Source of the DNA: Ifrita kowaldi
Taxonomy: Eukaryota > Chordata > Aves > Passeriformes > Cinclosomatidae
Assembly: GCA_013398055.1 (NCBI GenBank)
Contig: VZRS01000474.1
Coordinates: 124,001-188,000, forward strand
DNA length: 64,000 bases
Reading direction: 5' to 3'
Every line of letters starts with the position of its first letter. Positions within the stretch are counted from its first letter, which is position 1. A program made the translations under genes and the position numbers. Positions 50,601-63,890 of this stretch are shown in pieces. The notes beneath the pieces were generated by a model. It was not told where the DNA came from. It made no database searches and was given only the letters and a program-made list of their open reading frames with translations.

Positions 50601-53477
50601 TGGCCCCATGCTGAGCCCAGCTGTGATTTTGGTGGAGGGGTTAGTGCGGGAGGGCAGGCACTGTTTTTCTGCCAAGACCTTGACTGTGGGAGTTGCTCCA
50701 TCTTCCCAGCTTTTGTTGGTCAGAAATGAAGACCAGCAGGGGATTTTGTGAAGTCTGCATGGCTATGTTGTGGGGACTTTCTCAGCTAGAGATGTTTTTG
50801 TTGGGAGTGATTTTACTTCAGTTAATGTAGTTGAGCTGACTTTTTACTGCTGCTTTGTCTACAGGTGGTACCCAGACATAGGCTGTCCATGGTTTTCTTG
50901 GTTGGGGGAGCTGTTTTTTACCCTTCAGTGACAGCATGGCGATAGTGGTTCATTTTGTGTGATCAGCTTGTGGGGAGAGGAGGGCCATTACCATAAAGAA
51001 TACTGGCATGTGGCCTTTGGTTTTGAGTAACATCCTTATGGTCAAAGGTAGCTGTAATAAACTACACATTGTGAGTGTCTTCACCTGTGGCAGGGATTTT
51101 AATGTGTAACTGTAAACACCAGGAACATCACTGCTCTCAGGAGGAATTTAAGAGATGTATCTTAGCTGCTGTCATTGCTTTTAAGGTACTGTAGGTTTGC
51201 CTGGTCATAGCATTTTCCTTTTTCAACCAGATTTCATTGGATCAAGCCAGTTTCCTTGACCTGAATGTATTATTCCTATGCTTTCTATGTTAATGAAATT
51301 AATTGAGTATAGTGTCAACAGTGGCATTTTTGTCTGTATGTGTGAGGCAAACACCTGTGAAGTCAGTCAGACTTTGCACGTCCTGTGAGCAAGTGTGACA
51401 TGGCAGGAAGGCAACAGTTGTGGACAGAGCCCACTGTTTGGTTAAGCACTCTGGAACCCTGGGAGACAAAAGGCAGTGCATAAATGTAAAATATTATAAT
51501 TAGTGAGCAGGATCATTGCCAAAAACCTCTTATTGTTCTCGTTTGCAGGAATGTGTGCTGCTCTCTTAATTTAAAAAGTAATTCAGATAGCTTAACGAAG
51601 GCTTACTGGCTGAGTGAGGGAGAACCTGAGCTAAGGGGGATGCTAGAAGCACCTTTTGTTCATTCTTATAAAAACCCAGATGTGGGGGAAACATTGTCTT
51701 GTAATGGACAGGTGGCCTTACAAGGTTTTTTCCTGTATTTACTGTGCCCACTTTGCTAAATCCACTTTTGTGGTGTGGTATGCCCTCATGCAAAGATCCC
51801 CCAACTAACTTGAAATGCTCAAATATTTTAAAGATCATTGTTTTTATGTTTGTAAACCATAAAACTGGAGTCTGTGCGGCTCGCTGACAATCTAAAATGG
51901 AAGTGGTTCAACCCTTGCAGAGAAGCAGGAGTGAGCTGTGTGTGCTAAAGTCAACCTGAAGTATGAAAATGTAATGAGATATGCAAAAGAATTGCAGACT
52001 GAAATAACTTCCCCCAAATGTTAGGTTAATTTAATTCTTAGTTTTGGCTTATTTTGTAATTTTGTAGTGGTTTGATCTGTTAATGCTGATGAACCTTTGT
52101 TGTTTCTGACTTTTACTTTGTTTTACTCTGTAGAGGCTCAGGTATTAGGAAAAATGCATGTTTTTGGGACAAAGACAAAATCAAGCGCCTTGTATTGGTA
52201 CAGGAGTATTTCTAACTTCCCTATTTTTGTATATCATCATCTTCAATGTGGGTTTGGCTGGAAAAACTGGCCCAAGGACTCTGTCTGCTCCTGGCCTCTC
52301 CTCTCTGTCCAGCAAGAAATGCTTGCAGGTGACAAAGCACTTACCTTATCAATCCTTATTCAGGGGCTACACTTCTTTGGCTTTAAAGGTGGCATATAAG
52401 GAAAGTGATGTTGGTATCCCTCTTCTCGTACCACTCCAGCACCCACAGTTCATCTGAGGAGGAGCACTTTTGCTAATTTTTTGGCGGCTTCAGCTTATGT
52501 AATTACCTGTAGCCAGAATTCTAGTCATAATTAATGTACGATACAGATATTTGGCCATAGACCTGTGAAGGATAATAAGGCTGTGGAGACAGTACTTTTA
52601 CAGGTTGCATTAGTTTTCTATCTTTAGTACTAAATGGGCAAGGTAAAATGTGTCGAATTCTTTTTGCATTTAAAGCATCTAAGTCCAATTTCCTAGTTTT
52701 AGCTTCTCTTTTGTGGAGGTGAGACCAAAAGAGGACCCAGGAGGGAAAAAAGAGAATAAAATGGCATGTACCTTTCTTACAATGTTATCTAAACTACGCC
52801 AAGGTCAGCAGGCCAGAATAGCTGGTATTACTGTACCTTTCCTGGCATTATGAAATGTTTTGCATACTGTTCATGTACCATCTGTTTAGCTGTTCAGAGA
52901 TACAATGACCAAAATGAAAAGTAAAGACATTTGCACTGGCTTTGCATGTATTAGACTGCTGAAAATTCAGAGCAGTTCCTAGTTGCCTGCTTTGAGTAAA
53001 TCCCTTGTTTATTCTGGTATATGACTCACGTGGACAGTTACTGCCAGCCTTTTGGAAGATTTCATGCCCAGCTTTTTTAGGTGCTGAATACTCAGCATAT
53101 ATATACACGTTGTATATCTGGCACTGGCTTGCTTGAGCGCCAGGTTTTTAAAGGTCCTTGGGTTTCACACGAGTGTTACGCTAAGGCTGCATTCCCAAAA
53201 AACTGAATATCAACAAGAACTCATATTTTGAAAAACCTGACTGCTTGGAAGGAATTATTTTGTTGCCTAAAATAAAATGAAGCAAGAATTTGCTTCCTGG
53301 CAGTGGCTGCAGAGGATGGGAAAATTTTGGCCAGGGAGGGTAGTGACACATGACTGTGTTTCTCTTGGTTGCTTCTTTAAAGTGTGAGCACTCAGAGAAA
53401 GCCTACATCTTTTCAGGAGCAATGACCTCTGACCTCCCAAAGGGAACTCTTATATGTAGACCGAAGCACTAGTGGAA
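47642..53477. other. Low-copy non-coding stretch
   Basis: No gene or transposon was recognised. There is a 14-base A-run at about 49889-49902 and a possible regulatory element at 49590-49730. The longest frame (49832-50203, minus, 123 codons) passes through the A-run as poly-Phe and is not credible. Confidence 0.6.
49590..49730. promoter_or_regulatory. Possible conserved element with octamer site
   Basis: The stretch holds a perfect POU octamer ATGCAAAT at 49668-49675, a CAGCTG E-box at 49623-49628, and TAATT and GATTAGC cores at 49635-49663. Motif density suggests an enhancer, but cross-species conservation cannot be seen here. Confidence 0.25.
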
Positions 53478-53560
53478 GATGTCTCTGCTCATGTCAGGGT
53501 GGTTGGAATTAGATGATCTATAAGGTCCCTTCCAACCAACCATTCTAGGATTCTGTGATT
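53478..53560 (+). mobile_element. CR1 LINE 3' end, short
   Basis: 'ttggaattagatgatctataaggtcccttccaacc' type sequence is followed by 'cattctaggattctgtgatt', the CR1 3' untranslated region and octamer tail in plus orientation. Only about 80 bases remain, so it is an extreme 5' truncation. Confidence 0.9.
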
Positions 53561-53699
53561 TAAGATAATAAATGGCAATATTTCTGTAATGAATAAAAAT
53601 ATTTCCTTTCTGATAATGGCAATTTCATGAAATCTAGAAACAAAAATTGTAATGTATTTAAAGTGGTTTTGTGTTTGTTTGGACAAGTCAAGGGTAACT

Positions 53700-54110
53700 T
53701 TTTAATGACTTGTAATAAAGGTAAGTGCACGCTGGAGGGACTATAAAAATCCCAGTTTGCTAATGAAACTGATAAACTTTGATAATTGATGCCAATAATG
53801 TATTTTTCTGTTTTATACTGAGATTAGCACTTGCAGACAGAGAGTTAAAGTTAATCATTTATGAGTGCCAGAGGCACTGGTGGGCTATGTTTACAAGCCT
53901 TTTAATGACTCTGGTGGGTGATGCCACATGAATATTCATTTTAACAGCATATATTGGTAGGCGAAAAATTGCAACTTGCACAATATAGCTGTCTCCTAAA
54001 AATTAAATGAACATATGGTAAATGATAGGCATTTTAAAGAAGCTGCAAAGAGTTTCATTATAGTTAGCTGGCAGTGATGGAATTGAAGAGTAATAAGGAG
54101 GAAAAGAAAA
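53700..54110. promoter_or_regulatory. Possible conserved non-coding element
   Basis: This is a stretch of about 400 bases with dense homeodomain-type cores (gataattgat, gttaatcatt, tttaatgact) and a perfect 12-base palindrome ATGAATATTCAT at 53928-53939, close to a POU dimer site. There are no simple repeats. Among the unexplained parts of the window it looks the most like a developmental enhancer. This is an inference from motif density only. Confidence 0.33.
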
Positions 54111-54329
54111 GCTTTCCTTCTGTGTGCAGACTGAAACCGTGACTACATTGGTATCACACGTATAGAATAAGTGGGAAGGGAGGGCTCATACCATCTGAAA
54201 TTGCTGACAAATGTTAAACTCAGTCCTGTATCATGTGCAAAGGTTTTAATCATGTTGCTGACCACATCTCTTTTTGTGCAAGGGGGCACGTCTTGCCTTT
54301 GAGGACATTTACCTGGCTAGAAAAGGCTT

Positions 54330-54480
54330 GTTTCCAATTGTTATGCAGAGCCGTGTGCCATCCCATTGCCACAGACTGCGAGCTCGTGATAAGAGCTAAT
54401 TGACTCGCAATTCCTTATTTGCATCACCTTTTTGATTCCTGGAAATCAATGAGTAACCTGAAAGTCATGACATTGTAGAG
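54330..54480. promoter_or_regulatory. Possible conserved element with octamer site
   Basis: It carries a reverse-strand octamer ATTTGCAT at 54417-54424, an adjacent GCTAATTGAC core at 54395-54404 and GAGCTC at 54380-54385, in CpG-containing low-copy sequence. It may belong to the same regulatory block as 53700-54110. Confidence 0.28.
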
Positions 54481-55959
54481 GTCAGTGTGTGCACACACGC
54501 CAGCAACCACAGAATTTGATTAGCTGAAATGGTGACAGGTTTTTTGTAAATTTTTTAGCTTTGATATGAAACAGAGTCGGACAAGGTAGGTCTGGCAGAG
54601 AAGTGTTCGCTTATTATCTTTTTTTCTCTCTCATAAAACTGCCGGCAGTCTACTCAGGTGCCTTTAAAGCTTGTACTGCTGACATCAGTTGGAGTTTCTG
54701 CAGAAGTGATACGATGCTGAGGAAGCAAGTTTAATTATTTCTGACATTGGTCCTATGCTGGTTAAAGAATGTAGGATTTTCAGGGCAAGCCCGGGATGGG
54801 CCACTGAGGAAGATGCTCTTACACCACAAACATGTGTGCTGAAAGCCTGAGGAATAACAATTTGTTCCTCCAGAACAGCAACTGTTTTTTCATACTAAGT
54901 AGGATTTCTAATGGCAATTAATCTAGGTTTTCACGTTCTGCAAAGCAATGTGAGGTATTCCATATAAATAATGACTACTCTGAAAAAACAGCCATTCTGC
55001 ATTAAGCTTAAAATCTAGAAGTGTGAATTAAATATAATGCACTGTACATACATCATCATAAATGGTCTTGATACCCCAGAAAAGGTTTCTCTACACAGAT
55101 CATTTTCATTAACAAGTCGCATGTGAGAAAGGTCAGTAATCCTTGCTCCCACAGTGCCTCTAAATTGTCCATTAAAATGCGTGTTAACAGTGGCATGTTT
55201 TTTGAGAGGGAAAGGCCACTTGTTTATGTCTTTTGTTGTATGTTGTGTTATTGTTGCTAATATGCTGAATGAAATATCGATTTGAATGGAATGAGGTGGT
55301 GTCAGGAGGCAGTGAAGAGAGATGAAGAAAAAGAATTGACAGAAGAGAAGGAAACGATACAGAGAATATGGAACTAAGTAGAAGGCAGAAGTCTGTGTGG
55401 AAATGGAAGGTGATCAAGATGTCTACAATTAATTCAGGCTAGGTAACACTGGGAAAAGGAGGCTTCAGAAATCTGCTGCTGACTTTTTGTTTCTGATTTC
55501 TTTAACCATGTGCAGTAGAAGAAAAATATTGCCAAATATAAGAAGGACTGAGGAAAAAGTAAATCAAGAGGAAGGAAGGATGAATGGACGGACAGACCAC
55601 TCTGGAAGTGGGTACATCTGTGTCTTAAACAACAAAAATCCCGCTATTCTTGACTACACTTCCCTGCCACCTGCAAGCAAATGAAACACGTACTAAGATG
55701 TCTAGTTATATGAAAATTGGTTCAGAAAGAGCAGCTAGAGTAAAATCTAAAATGAAGGCAGGAAAATAAGAAGAATCATAAATAACAGGAAGTCGTGACA
55801 GAGGCAGAGTCTTTTCCGACCTTAATGACTCTATCCTTTTTTGAGGTGTGGTAATAGTATGTAAAAATAAAGGTGTCTGTAGAGTTTCCAAAAAACCCAG
55901 CTAGTCATTATCCGAGACATCCTGTGTGGGGTGGATTGGTAAGTTCCAGGCCTTACAGC

Positions 55960-56004
55960 AGTGCTGGACTTCAGTGCAGTAGCCTCAGGAGTGCTGGACT
56001 TCAG
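55960..56004 (+). repeat. 15-bp direct repeat, 30-bp period
   Basis: agtgctggacttcag occurs at 55960-55974 and again at 55990-56004. It is a small local duplication. Confidence 0.9.
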
Positions 56005-59000
56005 GTCGAATAAGCGCAGGCAAAGCACATTGCATGCCTGTGGGCAGTAGAAATAAATGTTTCTTGGAGGTCACAAAGCCTCACCAAGAATCAATAACTC
56101 TATAGATACACATGTGCATGGTGAGTGTTTAGCATGTGCCAAGATATAATTTGTAATAGAACACTGATAAGGTCATACTGCAGGGCAGTAGTGATGGGCA
56201 GCGCTGTAGAATTTCATTTTTTATTGTTTTGTTTTACAAGAAAGTTAGATGTAGACATATACTTGAATTTCTTAGGACCTGGAAGATTCTTCAGCCTGTG
56301 AAACCACATCATGAAAAGCTGTTTTCCCTTCCAGGCTGGGCAGGTCTGGCTACAGACATATCAGAACCTTGTCCTGGTTTGGTCTCTTTGCTGCTTTTGT
56401 CTCTGTCTACTCTGTCTTCCACAATGCGTGTGTTACGCTGTATCCTGTTGGGCAGTTAAACCACGTACATTAAACATTCACTGGGCATTGCCTGTTTGTC
56501 AGGTGTTTTAATCTGTGAACCAAATCCGTGCTCTTACAGTTAGCTTGCAAGAGTAGGTGATCATAGGGGTTTCTTTACATGGGCTGATTGGGTGGGGTTT
56601 TTTTCCTTAGTTTTGCAGATGCTGTTGTATCATATCATGCTGCTTGCTTTCCAAAATTAAGCAGTATTTTAAGAAAAGAAAGGAAACGAAGCTTCCAGAA
56701 GATTTTGATTTAAAAATACTTCAAGAACCCCAAACTATTTGCCATTTCGTATTGAGCAATGCTTGTGTTGAGCAACATTCAAGGAAAGGGGAGGGGAAGA
56801 ATAAAATGCTTTCAAACAAATGACTAATGTGCACACTAGGACAAGTCTTCTTGCATGTTAGGCATTTTCACTTATTACATTAATATAACTAGGAGTTAGA
56901 CATTTATTTACCACTTAAATCTTTCCTCTTTAGGGAACGAAAGATTTCCATATTAGCACAGCAGAAATTTCCTCAAAACTGTTATGATTTTACTTACTAA
57001 TTAGGAAAATCTTTTTGATCCTGTGGACTGAAGAGAGACCAAGAGGTTTTCCATCTAACTAACTAGCTGTTACGCAACATGTATGTTGACAAAATATAAG
57101 GTCTTTATATCTCTCTTGTAATTTATGGATTTCATACACAAATATGAGTGTTCTCATCTTTTGATCTATTACCTTATGTGCATGTAGCAAAGAATGTGTC
57201 ATGTTTTCTTGAATTCTACATGTCCATGAAGTACCTTTTTAGTAAAGCTACTGATTTTCATCAGCTCTTCATAACAAATATACAAAATACTCCTTCAATT
57301 CTGATTTTCTTTTTAACAAGGAATACTGATATTTGAGTTTATTTTTTAAATTTTTAAAAAATTAATTTTGAACAAGCAGGGTTTTCCCCATTCTGAACAG
57401 TAAAAAGCTAAAATCTGAAAATTTAATAGGAGGCATTCTCGCACTGGTAGGAATGTATGATAAAATGATGTTACAAAAGTGTTTGTAAGAAGATGTAAAA
57501 TTATATGGATAAATAAAATGTCATGGCAGCTAAGAGTAACAATTTATTTTATAGTTTCTACTTTGTTGAAACAGTAGCATAAGTTATTTTTATGCATTTC
57601 AAAAAGCCCACTCCCTAAGACAGAAATTCTTTTGAAGTTGCTACATGTGTTAAAGAAAATGTTGCAGTAGTGAACCTCTGCAGAGCCCAGGCTGTTATTG
57701 CCACATGGATCCTCCTGAACTCTCCCAGGGGATGCCCAGCTCCAGCCTGAAAACAGGGTCCCTGCGTGTGTTCAGCTGAAGAGCTTCATCACAAAACCAA
57801 AGCTCTTCAGAGTCAGTTCTGGTTGGTTTGAAGGCACATGGAAAATCCTTCAGTCCCTGTTACCCTGTGGCCCTGGCGAGAAAGAGTTAAAGGGTGATGT
57901 CTTGGGGCTACTCCCTTGCCCTTCACTTCTTCCAGGTCTCTGCTGCTCAGCACTTTCTCATGGTACCTCCTTTAGGTCCTACTTTACTGGTGAAGAGGGT
58001 CAGCAGTGTTATTTGCTGTAAGCTTTGCAGTATTTGGGGTTTTTTTAATGAGTAAATAATGTCACTACCAGTGTTGTTCTAGCTTTTGTTGATCCCTGCA
58101 TCTGATCTTCACAAGGCTCTGGGACGTTTTGTGGGGAGGCAGAGAATGACACAAAAATTTTCTAGCAGTAGATGGTAAGGGGGTGAGCAAACTCTGTAGC
58201 ATGAAGCCATCTGTAGCTTCTCTCTTGTGGTTGCACAATAGATCTGTTAAGGAGACTTTTGGAAGACAAGGAGGCTAGAATGTATTTAAATTATTTTTCT
58301 TTGAGCTGAGGTATGTAGTTTTTGATGGTTTATGCAATAATGAACAGAATTTTAGTATGTTGCAGGTTGTTGTGTGACACTTTCCCAGGATAGAGTGCAT
58401 GTCAGGCCTTTTACACCATAAACATTTAGGAATAGCAGTGTTTGAAAATAGACCTGTCTCTTCTTTTACCTTCACAGAAGTATTTCCTGCTTAAAGTAAG
58501 CATATCAAAGAATAATTCATGCAACAGAAAATAGAGGAAATACTTCAGTATTACCTGTTCAAATACTATGGTTTTGTGTTGATCTTCTTTGAAAAAGCTT
58601 CATTTGGTGAAGTTTGGAGGAGAAAGTGCAGTGGGCAGTGAGTTGAGTGCTTTGCAGGGTACATCACTCAGTAGAGGGAAGACGGCACCTGGGCTGCCTC
58701 ACAAAGCTGGAGGAGACAGGTGCTGACCTGACCTTTGGTGTTTCCTTCTCAGTGTTCTTGGCTTGTTTCTGATTTTCCTGGTGTGCTGCTAGGAAGACTC
58801 GAGAATGCACTTTGCATTGTCTCCATACGAGAAACCCTGTGCCTCTCTCCCCTCCCAGTGATATTATGCTACCTCATTTTTAGCAGCTTACTAAGGCAAA
58901 GATTTAGCCTCATCCTGAGGTGCCAAAGATCCCTTCTGCCCTGTGACTTCTGTAGGACACAGAGTTGGTCAAACATTTTGAGTGACTGAAACAATGTTCT

Positions 59001-60740
59001 TGTGCTGCAACAACACAGTGGGTCAAACTCTGTGTGTGGAAACTCTAATTCTCTCCCTTCCACTGGAGAGTTCATGTGGTTTTGAGAGTGCCTGCTCAGA
59101 GACCAACGTGACAGGTCCAAATCTCATAAACCAGTGACGATCTTTTTCACAAGATATTTGTCATTTTGTGGTAATCTTTCATTACATATTTTTGTAATCA
59201 GGTTTTAGAAACACAAGAATTTGAATCTGCAGGCGTTTACTCATTTATTCAATCCTGTTCATTTAAGCTGATTTTTCCCCTTTTCCAACTCTATTAAATA
59301 TAAAATTGAAAAGATGTTTTTGGCTACTGTTCATAAATGTATGACAATCTACAGTGTTTCTTATTGAATAGAATTTGAATTTAAAATGCCTAAAAGATTA
59401 GTATTGGAGTCATGTATTCTTATCTTAAATATCCCTTTTTTTAATACAGCAGCTGGTTTCAACTTTTCTAATACTTAACCCGTTTGCCTTGTAAATAATG
59501 CATATGTGCTATGCTACTATTAAGTATTCAGTCTGTTGTCTTCTATTTTTCTAATTTATATAGTCTTCCTGATGTGAAATGAAGAAGATTCTGGACATAT
59601 TCCCCCAGGACAGGAAAACTGTTAGTAGAATTCAATACTCTCTCCTACAGAAATTTGAATATAATTTGAATGCATTAAAATTAATCTTAAAAGGCAGCAT
59701 TCTTTGTGGCAAGGTATCAATAGGCATTTGTAACAAGTTAAGGAAGTAGTTTTATGTCCTAGAAGTTTGCTGTAAGCTTTCAACAATCATAAAAAAACCC
59801 TCAGAAAATGACTTTCAGGAGTCATTTTGCAGTGTATTAGAATATCAATATAGCTCAAGTTTTTCTTGTTGCAAATATGATTCTTGATACCACTTTGCAA
59901 GCAAATGCACTGTATCCAGTGCTACAACACATGCTGAAAAATGCCTTCCTGGACACTGCAAGGAGACAGCTTCAGTTTGGGCTGATTTCCAATGTGCTAC
60001 TGCATCTGAAAATTCACCACATCACCTCTGCTGGCTCCTCTGTTTTCCAAAGGGATGAACTGAGGGGCACTGTGCATCCCATGGTTGTGTATGGTCTTCC
60101 AGAGTTAGTTTTTTGGAAACTGTAAAATTTTTGAGGTAAGGAAATCCTCCCTTGAGGCTCAGGCTGGCATATCATATATGTGCAAGTAAATCTCATGCAG
60201 CCTTTTCAAAGGCAACACAAATTGTGAGTAAAAATTACCTATCTGTGTGAAGATTGATAGAGCAGGCATCAAAGTTTGTTCTGTAAAAATGCCAATAAAA
60301 ATGGAAGGTGAGTCAAGCTGCTTTATACACTAATAAAAAAAAAGAAAGAAGGGAAATAGACCTCAATGAATCCCTAAACTGCTCTAGATGTAGTAATACA
60401 AAATGGTAAAGCCATAGAAATGGATTAACATATCTGAGACAAGGCTGTGTATAATAGTAGTTTCCTGAGTAAAACAGCAATAATGCCAGATTCTTATAGG
60501 CCATTATTCACAATCTAGAAGATAACTTTCTAAATATTTTTAGTTTACAGCATATAAATAAATCACAGAGTAAAATAATTCTATGTCAGACCATATGCTA
60601 TCAAAGTATTTTACTATGTAAGGGGCCTTAGAGATCCTGTATCACTTAATCATTTTGTAAATATGGGTTTTCACTGAATATGAAATGTATACATTCATAT
60701 AATATATAATTTGCTCCTGAAATGAATACTATAAAATATA

Positions 60741-60784
60741 ATTCATATTACTTGCCTTTACTGTTAAAGGCAAGTAATATGAAT
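60741..60784. repeat. Perfect 20-bp inverted repeat (hairpin)
   Basis: Arms 60741-60760 and 60765-60784 are exact reverse complements around a 4-base loop (ctgt). Beyond an 8-base bulge on the left, five more bases pair (60728-60732 with 60783-60787, partly competing with the arm end). No T-run follows that would suggest an RNA polymerase III terminator. Function is unknown. Confidence 0.92.
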
Positions 60785-62383
60785 AGTACCAAAGTGACAC
60801 ATCCTACAGTAGTAAATAATCCAGATAACTGAATTTATATACTCAGGGATACTTAGAGGGCACATTTCGAGTTGTATTGAGCAGTCCCATTTATAGCACT
60901 GTAGTATATCTCTTATTAGAGGTGGACTTTGACTCAGTGTCTACCAGTTACAATTTATTAAGTTGAACAGTGACTACTTTTAAACTCAGCTAATTAATTA
61001 TTAGCTTAATACTTGGCAGTCTTGTTACTTTGCAACAAAGACAAAGTACTTTGCAAAATCCAAATTATTTATGATGGTAGTTCAGGCATCACCAGGGATC
61101 AGTTTTCATGAGCTCTGAGTTACTCGGGTTTGTGGATCAGCACACACTCAGTCATGTATTCAGGAATAAGAAAGGAAAGCGGAGGAGTGAGAAGGAAATA
61201 CCTGTGTGGAGGAATGCTGCTCCCACCATGGTGCAGCAGCAGCAGGAATTGTATCAGACACCACCCCCCCCAGCATCTTCATTTTCTAGAGGCAAAATCC
61301 TATTTTACAATCACAGTTACTTTCAGTAGGGGTGTGAATGGGAATGAATCCATGTGTTGGACCAGGAGTCCCACATGCCATGCAATCTCAGTCTCAGTTA
61401 TCTTAGGCTCTTTAATTGGGACTTTCACAGAGAAGTCAGAGCCTCTGTGTTAGATACCTGCCTCATTTTACTGACTTATGGTATCAGGAAACACAAACAT
61501 CTAATTTAGTGCCACAACATTAGGTACTAAACCCCTCCTTCCTATCTAAGCCAAAGACCCAAGCAGATAATCTACACATACAGTGCCATGTCTTGATTTC
61601 TGCCATAATTTAATGAGATGGTGTATTTAGAATTAAGTGATGGCAGAGTTTGGCCAATCATTTATACAGTATTGTTATGAGTAGCGTAAGGTGGGAATTA
61701 ACAAAAGCCTGTCGTATAGGGGAATGCTGGTTTTTGTGTTAAAGATGCTGGGAGGAGGCAGCTGGCGGGCTGTGGGAGGGGGTGTGAAGGGGTAATCTGA
61801 TGTGCATTCGTTGCCCCTTGGTTTTGTTACAACCAGTATCTTGTTCAAATAGGTTTTCAAAGAAAACCAGAAATGGGTCCATCTTAAGCTCCAGTGTTTC
61901 TAATCTCTGAAATTCTCCTTTCTTTTTCATCACCTTCCTTCAGAGGTGAGCTATAATTAAGCTAAAAATAACAAAGCAACTTCAGGTTTTATCTTTGCTG
62001 GTGTCTCACTGCACCTGGGAGGTTAAAGCATTGCTTTTACAAAAGAAACCCACATATGGCAAATTTGGGTTTTCTTTTGACATTAGGTTTACTTAGATCC
62101 TGGATGAACATATCTTTCAATGTATTATACATTGCAGTCTAGGTCCAACCATAATAATTGGTAAGTTTCCTGGAATTGCATGAATATGTAATGAATTTTT
62201 ATTAGACTTAATGAAAAAAATTGAGGGAAGTTTTATGTGTAGATATGCATCCAGAATTTTATTAAAAATCTAAATGCTTTATAAAGCAGTAATAGACAAA
62301 AATGTCTACCAAAAGATGTATTACAATCTTTTCTTTTGGTTAGTGTTAATTAGTGTCAAATTAATGCAGTTGGTAATTCTGGC

Positions 62384-62405
62384 TTTTTTTTTTTTTNTTT
62401 TTTTT
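62384..62405 (+). repeat. Poly-T run containing an N
   Basis: A run of T is interrupted only by an N at 62397. The true length is uncertain; this is probably a sequencing or gap-filling ambiguity. Confidence 0.95.
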
Positions 62406-63579
62406 AATTGACTGATTTTTGGTGGGCTAAGTTACACTTGGGACATGAGTACCTGTCCAGAAGAGCTCTGGGGGACATTTCTATATCAAGTCCCTCAGCT
62501 GCATTCTTAAATTCAGGTAAAGATGCGTGGGTCTTTTGTCTTGTCTTTCCTTTTAGGCTTGTGCAAGCCTTGCTGCAAGTAAATGTGTTAAAATACAGTG
62601 AAAGAGGAGGAATGAAACTGATTTTTATCTGCAGGGTGTAGTCACATGTCACAGATCAAGGTTGTAAGAGATTATAGGCTGCAATGTGGCAGGGAGCATA
62701 TGCTGCTGACTGCTGTGGCTCCTGTAGGTGCTGTTCCTTTGGGGAAAACGATCAGGCTTGGTCCTTCAGTGTCTCAAAGGTGAATTCTGTATGTCATCGT
62801 GCTCACATGTTGCACTTTTTAGATCAGGGACATCGTTTTAACATAAACCCTTGGATTTCTTAAACAGAAAATTTAGAAATGTGCAATCTGTATTTCCATA
62901 ATCTAGGTTTTATACTTCAAATAAAAAAAGTGTAAGATGGATGTGACCAAAGAGCAGCTTTAGGCAGTCTTGCCATCTGAGCACCCCTCAGCCCCTCTGG
63001 CTGCAAAACAGTTGTCACAGAGGATGGTTGTGTCCAGTGAGCTCATGCCCTGGGCTCCCGCTGCACTGGAGAATAGAAATAGATTCCTGTTTGGACCAGG
63101 CACAGTTTGGTTTTTGCACCCAACCAAGCATGTAGCAGACACAGAACATTACTGTCGTGTATCCTGTTCCTTCTATCCCCCTCCAGGTATCCTTTCCCAA
63201 GACCAAGGAGCAGAATAGCAAATATATTGATTTCTTATTCTTGCTCTGTAAAAGAAGTAAAGCCCAGCAGCTTAACAGGCCTCAGCTGTCTGAAGCTACT
63301 GCACACATCTTTGGTGTCAGCATGTTTTATTTTTGCAAACAAAAACAAAGTCTGAAAATAAAAATCCATGTTATTTTGAAGCATTAAAAAAGCTTATTTC
63401 TTCACCTTTTTAAATAAAGCGTAAAATAAAATGAGACTCCGAATTGAAATGCCCTGCTGCTTTTAGAGAATTCAGATCTAAATCTCTTTAAGCGTAACGA
63501 GTTAGTAGAGCATGGAGCTGTTTAAACTTAAGGTGTGGATAGAGATGCCTTATATCACAGAAACTAAAGACAGAGCAGA

Positions 63580-63890
63580 CTTTGCAGTATTTAAACTTCT
63601 GCATGTAAAATTATGCCATTGTTGCTCGTAAATATGCTAAAAGCCTCCTGTAGTGTCTTGTAAATATGCTAAGAATCCCCTGTAGTTAATTCTCCCACTA
63701 TTGTTATAAATGAGAGCAAAGAAAATGTATTTCTTACTTTATAGCCTCATTTCCCAGGTGTAAATCTGCTGTTTTGTTTGGCATTAGCAGCTCTGTTCCT
63801 TGACTGACAGGTTTCAAAGTTTGCCATAATTGTGAGCCGCGCTCGCATTCACTGTGCTTTAGAGTCAGCAGGGAATGGTACTATGTGCTA
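63580..63890. promoter_or_regulatory. Possible conserved non-coding element
   Basis: This is low-copy sequence with TAAT cores, an ATTAGCAGC block near 63784 and a CpG pair in 'gagccgcgctcgc' (63833-63845). It includes a local tandem pair of 29-base units. It may be a regulatory element, judged only from composition. Confidence 0.25.
63625..63685 (+). repeat. Tandem pair of 29-bp units
   Basis: Units 63625-63653 and 63657-63685 share 'gtaaatatgctaa' and 'cctgtag' and differ at about four positions, with a 32-base period. Each unit holds TAAATATGC, similar to octamer or MEF2-like AT-rich sites. Confidence 0.85.

Noticed and set aside
63384..63436. AATAAA motifs suggesting a gene 3' end
   Set aside because: AT-rich background gives many AATAAA by chance and no upstream coding frame supports a transcript end.
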